A DNA stretch of 64,000 nucleotides from Chamaea fasciata (GCA_029207755.1 JARCOQ010000009.1:36197806-36261805), one strand, 5' to 3'; shown: positions 36,033 through 49,793, numbered from the stretch's first letter. Made by a program: numbers and translations. Notes: generated by a model not told the origin, from the letters alone.

Positions 36033-36542
36033 TGTGACAAACTCTCCAAAGAAGCAACTGCTCATCGGCAGCAACTGAAGCTCCCCCTCCCTGAACATGC
36101 CTCTGTGAAACTTGGGCTGTCAGTTAACCCACCCGAGAGGAATGTGAGGTAGGATTGGATGCGCTCTCAGACTAGCGGGAGGAAAACGGATACTGGAGGA
36201 GCACTGACACTGGACAGAAAGAACCCACACTCAAAGCCAACAAAGCCACTCTGTTGAAAAGCAACTCTGAGTGGGTAACTGTAGCCAATGAGCATTGATT
36301 CCTTTGTTGGCTAAAATGCCTAAATAGCAAAAAGGTTTGAATGCCTGGGGGAACCACACCAGCAAGAAGACCACGGTGAAGAAAAGGTGCAAGAGGATGC
36401 TTTCTGGATCCAAGTGCGGTGATAGCTTTCTACTTCAACTGTCTCACTCTTTCTCTCCCTCTGGCCCTCCTCTCTTTCCTATTTCTATCTCTCTACCTCA
36501 TGCTTACTGTTAAAGAATATCCATGCTATTGACTTCGGCACA
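36033..36542 (+). mobile_element. Candidate solo LTR, unit 4
   Basis: Copy of 7583-8092 with changes shared with units 5 and 6 (GGAACCACACC, AAGAATAT) and a private GACCACGG near 36373. Confidence 0.35.
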
Positions 36543-37880
36543 TGCCTCTTACCTTCAGGTAGAGGCATGTGCCAATAATCGGATCATAAAAGACGTGCTG
36601 GTACAACAGACTGCTGCTGTGAGGGGGTGAGATGTGCAATTGATCCTTGGCCCAGGGATTGGCACTGGAGAAGGCAGATGCAGCTCTTCCCTTCCCTGGA
36701 GTGTTTGTGCATTGGTCTTACACGCCACTCCTATGTGGAAGGGAGCAACAGAGGTTCGTCGATGTTCACGGATGGAAAAGAATGGCAAAAAGCAAAAGGG
36801 TCCAAAAAAACCTCACCGCTTTTTATTAACAAACTACACACTCAGCATGGCAATTGGTATATGTTTTGCCACTACCTTCTAATAAAAAGACAGAAGACTA
36901 AAAGAAAAGAGGGAAGAAGAAGGGAAAGAGGAATCGGGTAGGAGAGGAAAGAAGATTAAAGTCCTGGGTCCAGCACCGATCCAGCCAACAGGTGTCCAGG
37001 GTCCTGAGAGAATGCCACCCGGCCTCTGTGGTGGTACATTTTTCTAGGTAAGTTTTCCCCATTCTGGGATTAGGTTCCTCACTCTTTGTACAAATGAGTT
37101 GGCATGTGCAGCCTAGTATTCTAGACTTTTCTGGAAATGGGCTGGGGGGCTTTGGGTTTGTTTTCTTTTTTTTTTGTGGTCTTGATTCTCCATCTATTGG
37201 TCTTGCTTGCTCCTTGACCCCACTCCTGCACTTAAGCTGTTCTTTATGTTGTGTGGTCACTACAGACTGGAACACGAACTTCAGCTCCAGAATGGGGCTG
37301 GCCTACGTTCAATACAGCTCCCCTTTCCAGGCACATGCTTTTATAACTCGTTTGCTTGATGGCTGTTGGTGTTCAGGGCACAGCAGTGCATGAACTCTTT
37401 ACTGCTTAGGTTTCTACATGGGCCAAAAAACCCAGTTGCCATCTGATGGGGACAAAAACCATCCTTAGAGCACAGAGCAGAATGAAGGGCTTCACGTTTT
37501 TGATGACAGGGCAACATCTGCACCCTTCTTTTCTTTTCTCTTGTTTTCCTAGTGTTGTGTTTCTTGAACTTTTTTTTGCAAACTTAAGGTGCCAGATGCT
37601 ACTCTTCCGCTGCAGACGTACCAATAGCTGTGGGGAAGGCATTGATCTGTACGGAAGGGAGTGTGAAGCCAAATTCTTCCTAGATGAGTATGAAGGGATC
37701 CCTGAGTTCAGGACTGCTTGGGCAAAATCAAGCCAGCGGGATTTTAGAGAATTTGGATGCAAATTTGTCGCAGAGCAGAAAATACAGATCTCCTTTTGAG
37801 TTTGCTTCCAATTTAATTCCGTTTAATGCAAAGGGTTGTGGTCTACTATAGCCTGAACTGCAGCTGGTCCATTTTGCCGT

Positions 37881-40140
37881 TCAAACAATTTTTCCCTTTA
37901 GGTACAGCAAGATCTCCTTCAGCAGATTAAAGAATTGGAGCAGCTTTGCCCGAGGAACTGGACAGGGTTGAGTTGGTCTTGGAGGTAGTGTCTGCAGGGG
38001 GGTTGAGGTGTAGGCTGGTGCTGGCGTAATTCCTGGTACTGGCCTTCTTCCCACTGTAGTCCGGATCCAGTCGTAGTAGTACTGAGTGGAGCTGGAGACT
38101 GCAGGCTGTTTAGGTCTAGCACAGCCTACTCCCCAGCTGGTCACACCAATTTGCCAGAAGAAGCCGGCATGCTTATCTTGGCAGACAAGAGGCCCCCCGC
38201 TGTCACCCTGGAGCAGAGCAGAGAGGATTAAGGTGCCTCTGTGTGCCCCTGTCAGCAGTCGGAGTTGGTTGCTTTACTCTCTTCAGCCCCTGCCAGAAGA
38301 ACTGGACTCCTGGCTGAGCAAGGCCCTGCTCAAGTGCTGGAACCTGTAGAACCTCAGCACCCTTGGGAGCAGGTTGGGGGCCTGTCAGGTGAGGCTCTCT
38401 GTCTCCCCTGTGCTTGGATGCTTCAGGGTTAGCATCTGGACCCCACAGAGCAAGGACCCACGGATGGGAAAGGGGGCAGAAGCTTCAGCGGCAGTGCAGA
38501 GCTGGGGCTGGGAGAGCAACTGGTCAGGGAAAGCACGCGCTGGGCTGTGCTTGGGTGCTGGGATGAGGCTGCCTACACTGCTGGGGGCTGGGGGACTCGG
38601 CATGCTCCTACCTGGCAGGTGCCAACGCCGCCCTGGCCAGCACACACGTGGAAGTCATAGATGTACCCATGCAGCCACTCACTACTGTTGCAGAGCTGGT
38701 TAGGGACCACTTGCACCTTGGCCTGCTGCAGGATATCTCTACCTGAAGCTGTGAGCAGAGAAAGGAATGAGCTCCCAGCAGCTCTTTGCCCGTGTGTTGA
38801 AGTTTTTCCCTAGAGGCTTGCTGGCCTCTAGAGAGGTGTTGGGAGTGCTGTGTCGCTGCTGTGTGGCATTGGGCAGCAGGCCAGGCCAGAGGCATATGTC
38901 CCACGGCCTAACTCTGCTGTCAGGAAGGCCCAGCCGTCTCTCCCTGGTGGGCCAAGCTTGCCCTCAGGGTCCAGATCCTTTATGGGAACTCACTCACATT
39001 TCACGATTCTGTCACCCCAGCCAGCAACGTAACAGTTTTTCAGCTCCGACACTTTCACTGCAGGACCAGGCAGGCAGGCGGTCTGAATGGTGGAGCTGCA
39101 CTGGACTGGCCGATCCAGTTCCAGCAAGGCGATGTCGTTATACTCAAGGTCAGGGATGTATTTTTCATGAATAATCAGCCGCTTAATCCGGCGCACTTCC
39201 ACACCAGGGCCCGACTGGCCCAACGAGGTGGCCCCAAGAACGATGGCCCACTCGCTGATGGGACTGGAAGGCAGATGGAGAGAGGGGTGAGGGCGAGTAG
39301 AATCACGTGCTGTAACACCCCAGCCCTTCCTGCCTTCTGCTTCCTGAGGCAGAGAGGAAAACAGCACTCCACAGAGTGAAAGTAGGCTTGAGCTATATTG
39401 AGCTGCAGGCTGCTAGGAAGCGGTGGCATGAACCCAGTCGTCTCCCTGAGCAGTCTCTCAGCTGGGCCCTGCAATGTCCTGGCACTAGGCACATGCAAGG
39501 AAATGGGATGGGAATAGCATGCACTGGTGGTGTGGGGATATCCCTGTGCCCAGGTCCGACTTACTTTGTGATGTTGACAAAGCAGTGGGCAGCTGAGAGC
39601 AGCCACTTTGCGCTGATGAGGGTCCCTCCACAGATATGCACAGATACCGGTGGTTTCCAGACGCAGCGGATACTGGCGATCCCAGCCCAGGCCCCAGACC
39701 CTGGCATGACATCTGTGCCACCCACAACGCGTGATGAGCTGAAGGTAGTACCCATGGGCCGCAGCCCACAAGTCTGTCTGGAAGCAGAAAGTCGTTAGTG
39801 TCCCATGAGAAGGCCTGCTGCTGTGCTGAAGGTCAGCCAGCTTCCCTCCTCACAAGGCTCTGGTTGCAAAGCCAGCAGGGAGCTGCCTGGGATGTCCACA
39901 TGTTTGCCCATTTCTGCTTTAGCCCCTTAGACAACTGGTGCCAGCAGCCTGGCCAGTGGTGATAAACGGAGACTCCCACCTACTTTGGGAACTGCTGTGG
40001 CCACAGGTGGCAAGCGGGCACCCACAGGGAAGCCCCTAAGCCTTTGCCCGGGCCCCCAAAGAGCCTGAGGCTACTTACCCACAGGCGCCATGTGCAGGCC
40101 CGCACAGAGCCAGTAGGATGAGGATGCACAACAAAATCAT
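37881..40140 (-). CDS. ACR: Acrosin-like serine protease, copy 5 (Arg258Gln)
   Basis: Exons: 40079-40140, 39565-39777, 38998-39263, 38612-38742, 37881-38207. Complete. A single base (CAG for CGG on the coding strand, near 38105) changes Arg258 to Gln in the loop between Cys253 and the altered S1 wall. The 3' flank has the 26-bp deletion, so the ATTAAA motif is 54 rather than 80 bases past the stop. Confidence 0.87.
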
Positions 40141-40338
40141 TGCCGTCACAGCTGCAAGTCAGCTGCAAGGAGAGAGAGCTTGACACCTCCAGGGCAGCTG
40201 CCAACGTAATGCCAACAGAATTTGCTTTGCCGCAGTGCCCTCGGCCCTAGGCCTGATGTCACAGAGGGACTGGTTCCATGTTCCAGACACGGTGCTGGCC
40301 GCTGCAGGCAGGGGGGAAGGGCAATTTAGAGGCCTAAA

Positions 40339-40554
40339 ACCACAGAAAGGTCTGGATTGGAAGGTACCTTAAGGACTGACTAGTTTCAAACCCCAACCAT
40401 GCACACAGAGGCCTTCCACTACACCAGGTTGCTCAGAGTCCCATCCAAGCTGGCCTCAAATGGTAAAAGGAATGGGGCATCCACAGCTTCTCTGGGAAAC
40501 ATGTGCCACTCTTGTGCTAATGATACAAGATTTTGCTTGACATCCAAAACTACA
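40339..40554 (-). mobile_element. CR1: Old CR1 LINE 3' fragment, unit 5
   Basis: Same element as at 2425-2640, carried by unit duplication. Confidence 0.75.
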
Positions 40555-42419
40555 GAATTGGCAGTAACAACAATTCAAAGCAACACACATTCTGATTTTT
40601 AAAAAGTTTGTGACATTGCAGGACTACTACTGTAGCAATCCACATCACTCACTAATCTCCTTGGGGCTATATGGGCACTGCATAAGATCTTCTTCAGGCT
40701 AGCTGTGCTAGCCGTTCTGAGAGAAAGTGGCATTGTTTAGCAAGACCGCCTTTTTCCAGACCTTTTGTGACTTTTTTTTTTTTCTTTTTTCTTTTTTTTT
40801 TTTTTAAATTTCAGGCCATTTAAGTGCATAATTTAGCTAAATGCATCTTCCTTAGAGGGATCCTGCCTTTGAAAATGGAAGTGTGGGAGAAGAAAGCAGT
40901 GTATCCTTATGCAGAGGTGAAACAGGTGTTTCTCTTCCATGGCTCTGGGCAAGCTTGCACAGACCTAAGGGTAAGGGCCTAGCCCAGTGTTTATGGCTGA
41001 CCTGGTACACCCCTGATGCCCGCTTTGACTGTGAGCATGATAGTCACAGTAACAGGATGGAGTTTTGTCTTCTAATCCCAGGTGGGTAGAGCTCATCCTC
41101 AGGACCACGTAGGATGACCAACACATCCTTCATGACTCGTTCTCTGAGCTGGATGAGATCTGTATGAAAGAGGCTGAAGATGCCGAGTGCAAAGAAATGG
41201 CAAGGTAAATCCCTGCTGCCGGCTGCGATGGGAGAGAAGTACCCATGCTGGCAATACCCTCGGGCTCTGTCTTCTGCTCTCTGGAACACTTTCTGCAGCT
41301 GCTGATGGAAGCAGCCTTCTCCTCTTGCCAGCCCAGAGCTTTAGCAATGCAATTGGAGACCTGGAGCTGAAGAGGAGATGAATGACAGTATCAAGTGAAG
41401 GATCATGCCCTATGTGGCTACTCTCTCCTTGCACAGCCTCTGAACTGAGGAGCTGCACCACAAATGAAAGGATGCTGCTGGACAATTGTGCCAACAGCAT
41501 CAAAGACACTGAAGGTAACGCGGGAGCCACATCCCTCTGGGAGTGGCCGAGCTTGGTTTGTCGCATGGCCCTTCACTCCCAAATCAACCTTGCCCCGAAG
41601 ATGCATCCTTTTTCACAAGTCCCATTGGATCTTTAAATTCTGTAGTCATCATCTCTCTAGTATTGCGAAGGCTGGCTCATTAAGTCAATTCTTAAGGCAT
41701 CCAAGGAAACATTTGCTTACCACACTTCAGCCTATTAGTCGGCATTTTGTACAGTCCCTAACACTTGGTGGCCTACAGCTGCTAGTCTCGTTTCCTAAGT
41801 ACTGCTTAGTTATACAAAGAATTCCATAGTCCTGCATTACCTGGGTTAGTTGGAACAGTTCAAGTTTTTGTCCTGCACCTATGGCTAAGCTTAACTAGCC
41901 AGAATAGCTAGGCATGCTCACACGAGCGACACCCAAGGTTTTCTGCCTCTCATGCTGGAGTGGCAGTCCTCACCTTCCCTTGGAGGCTTTCTCATAGCCC
42001 TCCTAACACTGGGGTTTCTGCTCTTTGTCTTGCACTGACACCTCATCCTTTTCTTGACCCTCACCCTGCCTTAAGCCCATGTCCAGCATGAGCCTTGCCA
42101 GCCAAGGCTGTCTACCTTGCACCGGGTCTTAGCCATTTCAGTCTTCATCAATTCCCAAGACATTCAAAAAACAGGAGAATTGTATTGATGCATTTCTCAT
42201 GGAAGGAGGAGATGACTCCAGTACAACTTATGAATAGGGGTGGAGACTCCCTAACAGAAAAACAATTTTACAACCTCTACTACTGACAGAACAGAAGTAT
42301 GCATATGCAACAAACGGTCAAATGCACAAAAACTCCCCAACTTTCCAGATTTTCTTGGTACACTTTCCTGTCTCAAACTCAGCTCTATGTTATTGCTTCA
42401 TAGTTGTTCCTAAAGCATT

Positions 42420-42989
42420 TCAATAGGGTTCTGTATATTCCTCCAGGAGAGGCTGCAGCACCTGCACCATGACCTCCCCATCTGGACCGCAGAGGCGCAG
42501 GGCATACAAGATGCTGTTCTCTGCTCTCACTGCCAGCCACCGCTGGGACCCATAGATTGCCTCCAGCCTCTGGCACAGCCAGGGCAGCATAGGGTCAAGA
42601 ACATGCTCTTCTTTTTGCCCAGACCTTGGCAGCAGGCTACCCACAGCCTCTGCCCCTGCAGGCCCCTGCTCAGCTGGGGAAGGTGTCCCTTGCACAGGAA
42701 CCGCTCCTGGGCGCTGGCAGCTGTTTCCATCCAGGAGGCCAAGAGATCTTTCTGCCTCTCTCTTGGTCTCTGGTGATTCTCCCTGGGGTGTGATGACACA
42801 CTCGAGGTATTTTTGTTCCCGCAGAGAAAACCTGGCAGACTCTATCAATCTTCTGCAGAGTGGGCACTCTGCTTTCTTCTCTGCCCAACGCAGCATGCAG
42901 CCCATGCAGAACTCATGGCCACAGGGTATGGCATAAGCAACACCCTCTTGCTCATCATGACAAATGGGGCAGCTGCACTCTGTCCCCAT
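42420..42989 (-). CDS. TOPORS-like C3HC4 RING finger protein, copy 5
   Basis: 189 residues, open. It has Ala52 (just after the RING) and Cys139, without the 11-bp segment. Copies 6 and 7 have the same protein. Confidence 0.78.
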   Translation of the reverse strand: MGTECSCPICHDEQEGVAYAIPCGHEFCMGCMLRWAEKKAECPLCRRLIESARFSLREQKYLECVITPQGESPETKREAERSLGLLDGNSCQRPGAVPVQGTPSPAEQGPAGAEAVGSLLPRSGQKEEHVLDPMLPWLCQRLEAIYGSQRWLAVRAENSILYALRLCGPDGEVMVQVLQPLLEEYTEPY

Positions 42990-43715
42990 GGCTCTGTCTG
43001 TTCTCCGTGGCAATTCAGGGAGTCCTGAGAAGCTGCTCCCCATCACTGGCACTACCAAAGAATCTCACACACTGCAACAAAATGGAGAAACCTTGGTCTC
43101 TTCCTGTCCCAAGGAGCAGATGAAAAAATGCCCAAGCCCCTGGACAAGGATATCCTCCTGACTCCTCAAGCCCTAATGACCTTCTCACTACCACCCTGGG
43201 GAGACTCAGCCTTCAAGGTCTTACAGGCATGCTTGACAGGCTGTGACTTTCCTGAGAGCGTGGAAAGATGGTCTCGGGCAGCTGAAATCGTGTAGGGTTG
43301 AGACTCCTGTCTGTGAAAAACAGGTGTTGGGATTAAGTGGTTCAACAATTTGGAGGTCCTGAATTTTTAATTAAATCTCTGGAGGCTGGATTTTTCCTTT
43401 CTTTCTGTCTTTTTTAAGTTCACTCTTGAATCAGAAAATGTTATTCATTGAATGCAGTTTTTATAAGGGGGAGGTTCTCTTCCAAAGTGAACGCTGTGGG
43501 CAAAAATTTAATATGGCCTTAGCAGGCACTGGCGCACGTCAGCTGGGTATGCTGGTCAAGCATCACCTCTGCAGGTGATCTCTAGGGAAGAGTAGATGCG
43601 TGGCTTTGCTCCCCGCTGATGACTCTTAGGGGCTCTAAGAACCTATGCACCCTTGATGACCAGAGCTGCATAAGATATTGCAAGACACTTAAAGAGCAGA
43701 ATTGCCTTAAACACC

Positions 43716-45487
43716 AATCACAGAACCACAGAATCGACTAGGTTGGAAAAAAAACCATCTGAGACCATTGAGTCAAACCTATGACTCAACACCACCTTGT
43801 CAACCAGACCACAGCACTAAAAGCCATGTGCTATCTTTGCTTAAACACCTCCAGGTGACTCCACCGCCTCCCTGGGAAGCCTATTCCAATGCCCAAAATC
43901 ATCCTTTCTGTGAAGAATCTTCTTCTCAATGTCCAGTCCCAACTTCCTGTGGTACAGCTTAAGACTTTGTCGGCTTCTCTTGCTGCTTGCCTGGGAGAAG
44001 AGACTGACCCCCACTGGGCTATACCCTCCTTTCGGGGACTTATAGAGGTTGGTACGCTCACCCCTGAGCCTTCTCTTCTCCAAGCTAAGCAACCCCAGCT
44101 CCCTCAGCTGCTCCTCATAAGACACGTGTCCCAGACCATTCACTATCCTTGTTGCCCTCCTCTGGACCCATTTGAGCATCTCAACGTCCTTCCTAAACTG
44201 AGGAGCCCAGAACTGGATGCAGCACTCAAGGTGTGGCCTCACCAGTGCTGACTACGGGGGAAGAATGACCTCCCCGCTCCTGCTGGCCACACCATTCCTG
44301 ATCCAGGCCAGGATGCCATTGGCCTTCTTGGCCACCAGAGCGCACTGCTGGCTCACGTTCAGCTGCTGTCTCCAGTACCCCCAGGTCCCTTTTCTGCCTG
44401 GGCACTGTCCAGCCACACCAACCCCAGCTTGTGGTGCTGCAGGGGCTTGCTGTGATTCAAAGGCACGACCTGGCACTTGGACTTGTGAAACCTCCCATTG
44501 TTGGATTCAGCACACCTATCCAGCCTGTCCAGGTCCCTCTGCAGAGTCCTCCTACCCTCTAACAGAGCAGTGCTTGCTCCCAGCTTGGTGTCATCTGCAA
44601 GGTGATCCCCTTGTCCGGATCATCAGTGAAGATATTTAAACAAGACTGGTCCCAACACAGACCCCTGGGGGGCTGCACTAAGTGACTAGCCCCCATCTGG
44701 ATGCAGGACCATTCACCTCCAGTCTCTGGGCCTGGCCATCCAGCCAGTTCTGAACACGGCTCCTGCCCAAGCTGTGGGCTACCAGCTTTTCCAGGAGTGC
44801 GCTACGGGAGATGGGGTAAGAGGCTTTGCTGAAGGCCAGGTATACAACATCCACAGCCTTCCCGTCATCCACCTGGCGGGTCAGCTGGTAACAAAGGGAG
44901 ATCAGGTTGGTTAAAGCACAACCTGCCCCTCCTAAATCCCTGCTGGCTGGGTCTGATCCCTCAGCTGTCCTGTAGGTGCTGCGTTATCGCACTTAAGATG
45001 ATCTCTTGTTTAACCTTACTGAGTACCAAGGTCAGGCTGACAGGCCTGTAGTTTCCCATGTGCTCCTTATGGCCCTTCTTATGGATGAGCATCACGTTGG
45101 CCAGCCCAGTCGTCTTGTTACCCAGGACTGATGGTAAATGATGGAAAGCGTCTTGGTGACGTCTTCTGCCATCTCCTGCACCACCCTAGGATGAATCCTG
45201 TCTGGTCTCATCGACTTGTCAGCATCTAAGTGGCTCACATGGTCACTAACTACTTTCTCCTGGATAACAGGAGAGGCTGTTCTGTTCCCTGCTCCCCATC
45301 TACGAGTTCAGGAGGCCAGTTGCCTTGAGGACAACCCGTCTTTTTGTTGAAAACTGAAGCAAAGAAGATGCTAGGGACCTCAGCCTTTTCCTCATCTTTG
45401 ATAACTATATTCCCTCCCTTATGCAATAAAGATGAGAGGTTCTTGCCCCTCCAAGATGCATTAAGATTATTGAAAGGCTTTGCCCAC
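43716..45487 (-). mobile_element. CR1: CR1 LINE fragment with decayed RT, unit 5
   Basis: Same insertion as 5811-7582; an ACTGGATGC change near 44214 is shared with units 6 and 7. Confidence 0.85.
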
Positions 45488-45997
45488 TGTGACAAACTCT
45501 CCAAAGAAGCAACTGCTCATCGGCAGCAACTGAAGCTCCCCCTCCCTGAACATGCCTCTGTGAAACTTGGGCTGTCAGTTAACCCACCCGAGAGGAATGT
45601 GAGGTAGGATTGGATGCGCTCTCAGACTAGCGGGAGGAAAACGGATACTGGAGGAGCACTGATACTGGACAGAAAGAACCCACACTCAAAGCCAACAAAG
45701 CCACTCTGTTGAAAAGCAACTCTGAGTGGGTAACTGTAGCCAATGAGCATTGATTCCTTTGTTGGCTAAAATGCCTAAATAGCAAAAAGGTTTGAATGCC
45801 TGGGGGAACCACACCAGCAAGAAGACCAGGGTGAAGAAAAGGTGCAAGAGGATGCTTTCTGGATCCAAGTGCGGTGATAGCTTTCTACTTCAACTGTCTC
45901 ACTCTTTCTCTCCCTCTGGCCCTCCTCTCTTTCCTATTTCTATCTCTCTACCTCATGCTTACTGTTAAAGAATATCCATGCTATTGACTTCGGCACA
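45488..45997 (+). mobile_element. Candidate solo LTR, unit 5
   Basis: Copy of 7583-8092 with the unit 4-6 changes. Confidence 0.35.
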
Positions 45998-47335
45998 TGC
46001 CTCTTACCTTCAGGTAGAGGCATGTGCCAATAATCGGATCATAAAAGACGTGCTGGTACAACAGACTGCTGCTGTGAGGGGGTGAGATGTGCAATTGATC
46101 CTTGGCCCAGGGATTGGCACTGGAGAAGGCAGATGCAGCTCTTCCCTTCCCTGGAGTGTTTGTGCATTGGTCTTACACGCCACTCCTATGTGGAAGGGAG
46201 CAACAGAGGTTCGTCGATGTTCACGGATGGAAAAGAATGGCAAAAAGCAAAAGGGTCCAAAAAAACCTCACCGCTTTTTATTAACAAACTACACACTCAG
46301 CATGGCAATTGGTATATGTTTTGCCACTACCTTCTAATAAAAAGACAGAAGACTAAAAGAAAAGAGGGAAGAAGAAGGGAAAGAGGAATCGGGTAGGAGA
46401 GGAAAGAAGATTAAAGTCCTGGGTCCAGCACCGATCCAGCCAACAGGTGTCCAGGGTCCTGAGAGAATGCCACCCGGCCTCTGTGGTGGTACATTTTTCT
46501 AGGTAAGTTTTCCCCATTCTGGGATTAGGTTCCTCACTCTTTGTACAAATGAGTTGGCATGTGCAGCCTAGTATTCTAGACTTTTCTGGAAATGGGCTGG
46601 GGGGCTTTGGGTTTGTTTTCTTTTTTTTTTGTGGTCTTGATTCTCCATCTATTGGTCTTGCTTGCTCCTTGACCCCACTCCTGCACTTAAGCTGTTCTTT
46701 ATGTTGTGTGGTCACTACAGACTGGAACAGGAACTTCAGCTCCAGAATGGGGCTGGCCTACGTTCAATACAGCTCCCCTTTCCAGGCACATGCTTTTATA
46801 ACTCGTTTGCTTGATGGCTGTTGGTGTTCAGGGCACAGCAGTGCATGAACTCTTTACTGCTTAGGTTTCTACATGGGCCAAAAAACCCAGTTGCCATCTG
46901 ATGGGGACAAAAACCATCCTTAGAGCACAGAGCAGAATGAAGGGCTTCACGTTTTTGATGACAGGGCAACATCTGCACCCTTCTTTTCTTTTCTCTTGTT
47001 TTCCTAGTGTTGTGTTTCTTGAACTTGTTTTTGCAAACTTAAGGTGCCAGATGCTACTCTTCCGCTGCAGACGTACCAATAGCTGTGGGGAAGGCATTGA
47101 TCTGTACGGAAGGGAGTGTGAAGCCAAATTCTTCCTAGATGAGTATGAAGGGATCCCTGAGTTCAGGACTGCTTGGGCAAAATCAAGCCAGCGGGATTTT
47201 AGAGAATTTGGATGCAAATTTGTCGCAGAGCAGAAAATACAGATCTCCTTTTGAGTTTGCTTCCAATTTAATTCCGTTTAATGCAAAGGGTTGTGGTCTA
47301 CTATAGCCTGAACTGCAGCTGGTCCATTTTGCCGT

Positions 47336-49595
47336 TCAAACAATTTTTCCCTTTAGGTACAGCAAGATCTCCTTCAGCAGATTAAAGAATTGGAGCAGCT
47401 TTGCCCGAGGAACTGGACAGGGTTGAGTTGGTCTTGGAGGTAGTGTCTGCAGGGGGGTTGAGGTGTAGGCTGGTGCTGGCGTAATTCCTGGTACTGGCCT
47501 TCTTCCCACTGTAGTCCGGATCCAGTCGTAGTAGTACTGAGTGGAGCTGGAGACTGCAGGCCGTTTAGGTCTAGCACAGCCTACTCCCCAGCTGGTCACA
47601 CCAATTTGCCAGAAGAAGCCGGCATGCTTATCTTGGCAGACAAGAGGCCCCCCGCTGTCACCCTGGAGCAGAGCAGAGAGGATTAAGGTGCCTCTGTGTG
47701 CCCCTGTCAGCAGTCGGAGTTGGTTGCTTTACTCTCTTCAGCCCCTGCCAGAAGAACTGGACTCCTGGCTGAGCAAGGCCCTGCTCAAGTGCTGGAACCT
47801 GTAGAACCTCAGCACCCTTGGGAGCAGGTTGGGGGCCTGTCAGGTGAGGCTCTCTGTCTCCCCTGTGCTTGGATGCTTCAGGGTTAGCATCTGGACCCCA
47901 CAGAGCAAGGACCCACGGATGGGAAAGGGGGCAGAAGCTTCAGCGGCAGTGCAGAGCTGGGGCTGGGAGAGCAACTGGTCAGGGAAAGCACGCGCTGGGC
48001 TGTGCTTGGGTGCTGGGATGAGGCTGCCTACACTGCTGGGGGCTGGGGGACTCGGCATGCTCCTACCTGGCAGGTGCCAACGCCGCCCTGGCCAGCACAC
48101 ACGTGGAAGTCATAGATGTACCCATGCAGCCACTCACTACTGTTGCAGAGCTGGTTAGGGACCACTTGCACCTTGGCCTGCTGCAGGATATCTCTACCTG
48201 AAGCTGTGAGCAGAGAAAGGAATGAGCTCCCAGCAGCTCTTTGCCCGTGTGTTGAAGTTTTTCCCTAGAGGCTTGCTGGCCTCTAGAGAGGTGTTGGGAG
48301 TGCTGTGTCGCTGCTGTGTGGCATTGGGCAGCAGGCCAGGCCAGAGGCATATGTCCCACGGCCTAACTCTGCTGTCAGGAAGGCCCAGCCGTCTCTCCCT
48401 GGTGGGCCAAGCTTGCCCTCAGGGTCCAGATCCTTTATGGGAACTCACTCACATTTCACGATTCTGTCACCCCAGCCAGCAACGTAACAGTTTTTCAGCT
48501 CCGACACTTTCACTGCAGGACCAGGCAGGCAGGCGGTCTGAATGGTGGAGCTGCACTGGACTGGCCGATCCAGTTCCAGCAAGGCGATGTCGTTATACTC
48601 AAGGTCAGGGATGTATTTTTCATGAATAATCAGCCGCTTAATCCGGCGCACTTCCACACCAGGGCCCGACTGGCCCAACGAGGTGGCCCCAAGAACGATG
48701 GCCCACTCGCTGATGGGACTGGAAGGCAGATGGAGAGAGGGGTGAGGGCGAGTAGAATCACGTGCTGTAACACCCCAGCCCTTCCTGCCTTCTGCTTCCT
48801 GAGGCAGAGAGGAAAACAGCACTCCACAGAGTGAAAGTAGGCTTGAGCTATATTGAGCTGCAGGCTGCTAGGAAGCGGTGGCATGAACCCAGTCGTCTCC
48901 CTGAGCAGTCTCTCAGCTGGGCCCTGCAATGTCCTGGCACTAGGCACATGCAAGGAAATGGGATGGGAATAGCATGCACTGGTGGTGTGGGGATATCCCT
49001 GTGCCCAGGTCCGACTTACTTTGTGATGTTGACAAAGCAGTGGGCAGCTGAGAGCAGCCACTTTGCGCTGATGAGGGTCCCTCCACAGATATGCACAGAT
49101 ACCGGTGGTTTCCAGACGCAGCGGATACTGGCGATCCCAGCCCAGGCCCCAGACCCTGGCATGACATCTGTGCCACCCACAACGCGTGATGAGCTGAAGG
49201 TAGTACCCATGGGCCGCAGCCCACAAGTCTGTCTGGAAGCAGAAAGTCGTTAGTGTCCCATGAGAAGGCCTGCTGCTGTGCTGAAGGTCAGCCAGCTTCC
49301 CTCCTCACAAGGCTCTGGTTGCAAAGCCAGCAGGGAGCTGCCTGGGATGTCCACATGTTTGCCCATTTCTGCTTTAGCCCCTTAGACAACTGGTGCCAGC
49401 AGCCTGGCCAGTGGTGATAAACGGAGACTCCCACCTACTTTGGGAACTGCTGTGGCCACAGGTGGCAAGCGGGCACCCACAGGGAAGCCCCTAAGCCTTT
49501 GCCCGGGCCCCCAAAGAGCCTGAGGCTACTTACCCACAGGCGCCATGTGCAGGCCCGCACAGAGCCAGTAGGATGAGGATGCACAACAAAATCAT
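47336..49595 (-). CDS. ACR: Acrosin-like serine protease, copy 6
   Basis: Exons: 49534-49595, 49020-49232, 48453-48718, 48067-48197, 47336-47662. Complete, protein same as copy 2, with the 26-bp deletion in the 3' flank. Confidence 0.87.
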
Positions 49596-49793
49596 TGCCG
49601 TCACAGCTGCAAGTCAGCTGCAAGGAGAGAGAGCTTGACACCTCCAGGGCAGCTGCCAACGTAATGCCAACAGAATTTGCTTTGCCGCAGTGCCCTCGGC
49701 CCTAGGCCTGATGTCACAGAGGGACTGGTTCCATGTTCCAGACACGGTGCTGGCCGCTGCAGGCAGGGGGGAAGGGCAATTTAGAGGCCTAAA

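Larger units (their letters stand above)
28461..37914. repeat. Tandem unit 4 (9454 bp)
   Basis: Fourth copy and the first with the 26-bp deletion at its right end (junction 37830/37831), which shortens the 3' flank of the acrosin copy ending at 37881. RING Val52, Cys139, no 11-bp segment. It shares private substitutions with later units in the LTR-like region (for example a polyadenylation-like AAGAAAAT changed to AAGAATAT). Confidence 0.97.
37915..47369. repeat. Tandem unit 5 (9455 bp)
   Basis: Fifth copy. It has the 26-bp deletion (junction 47285/47286) and an extra G at 43531-43532 shared only with units 6 and 7. RING Ala52, Cys139, no 11-bp segment. Its acrosin exon 5 has the only amino-acid difference noticed among the acrosin copies (Arg258 to Gln). 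Confidence 0.97.
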
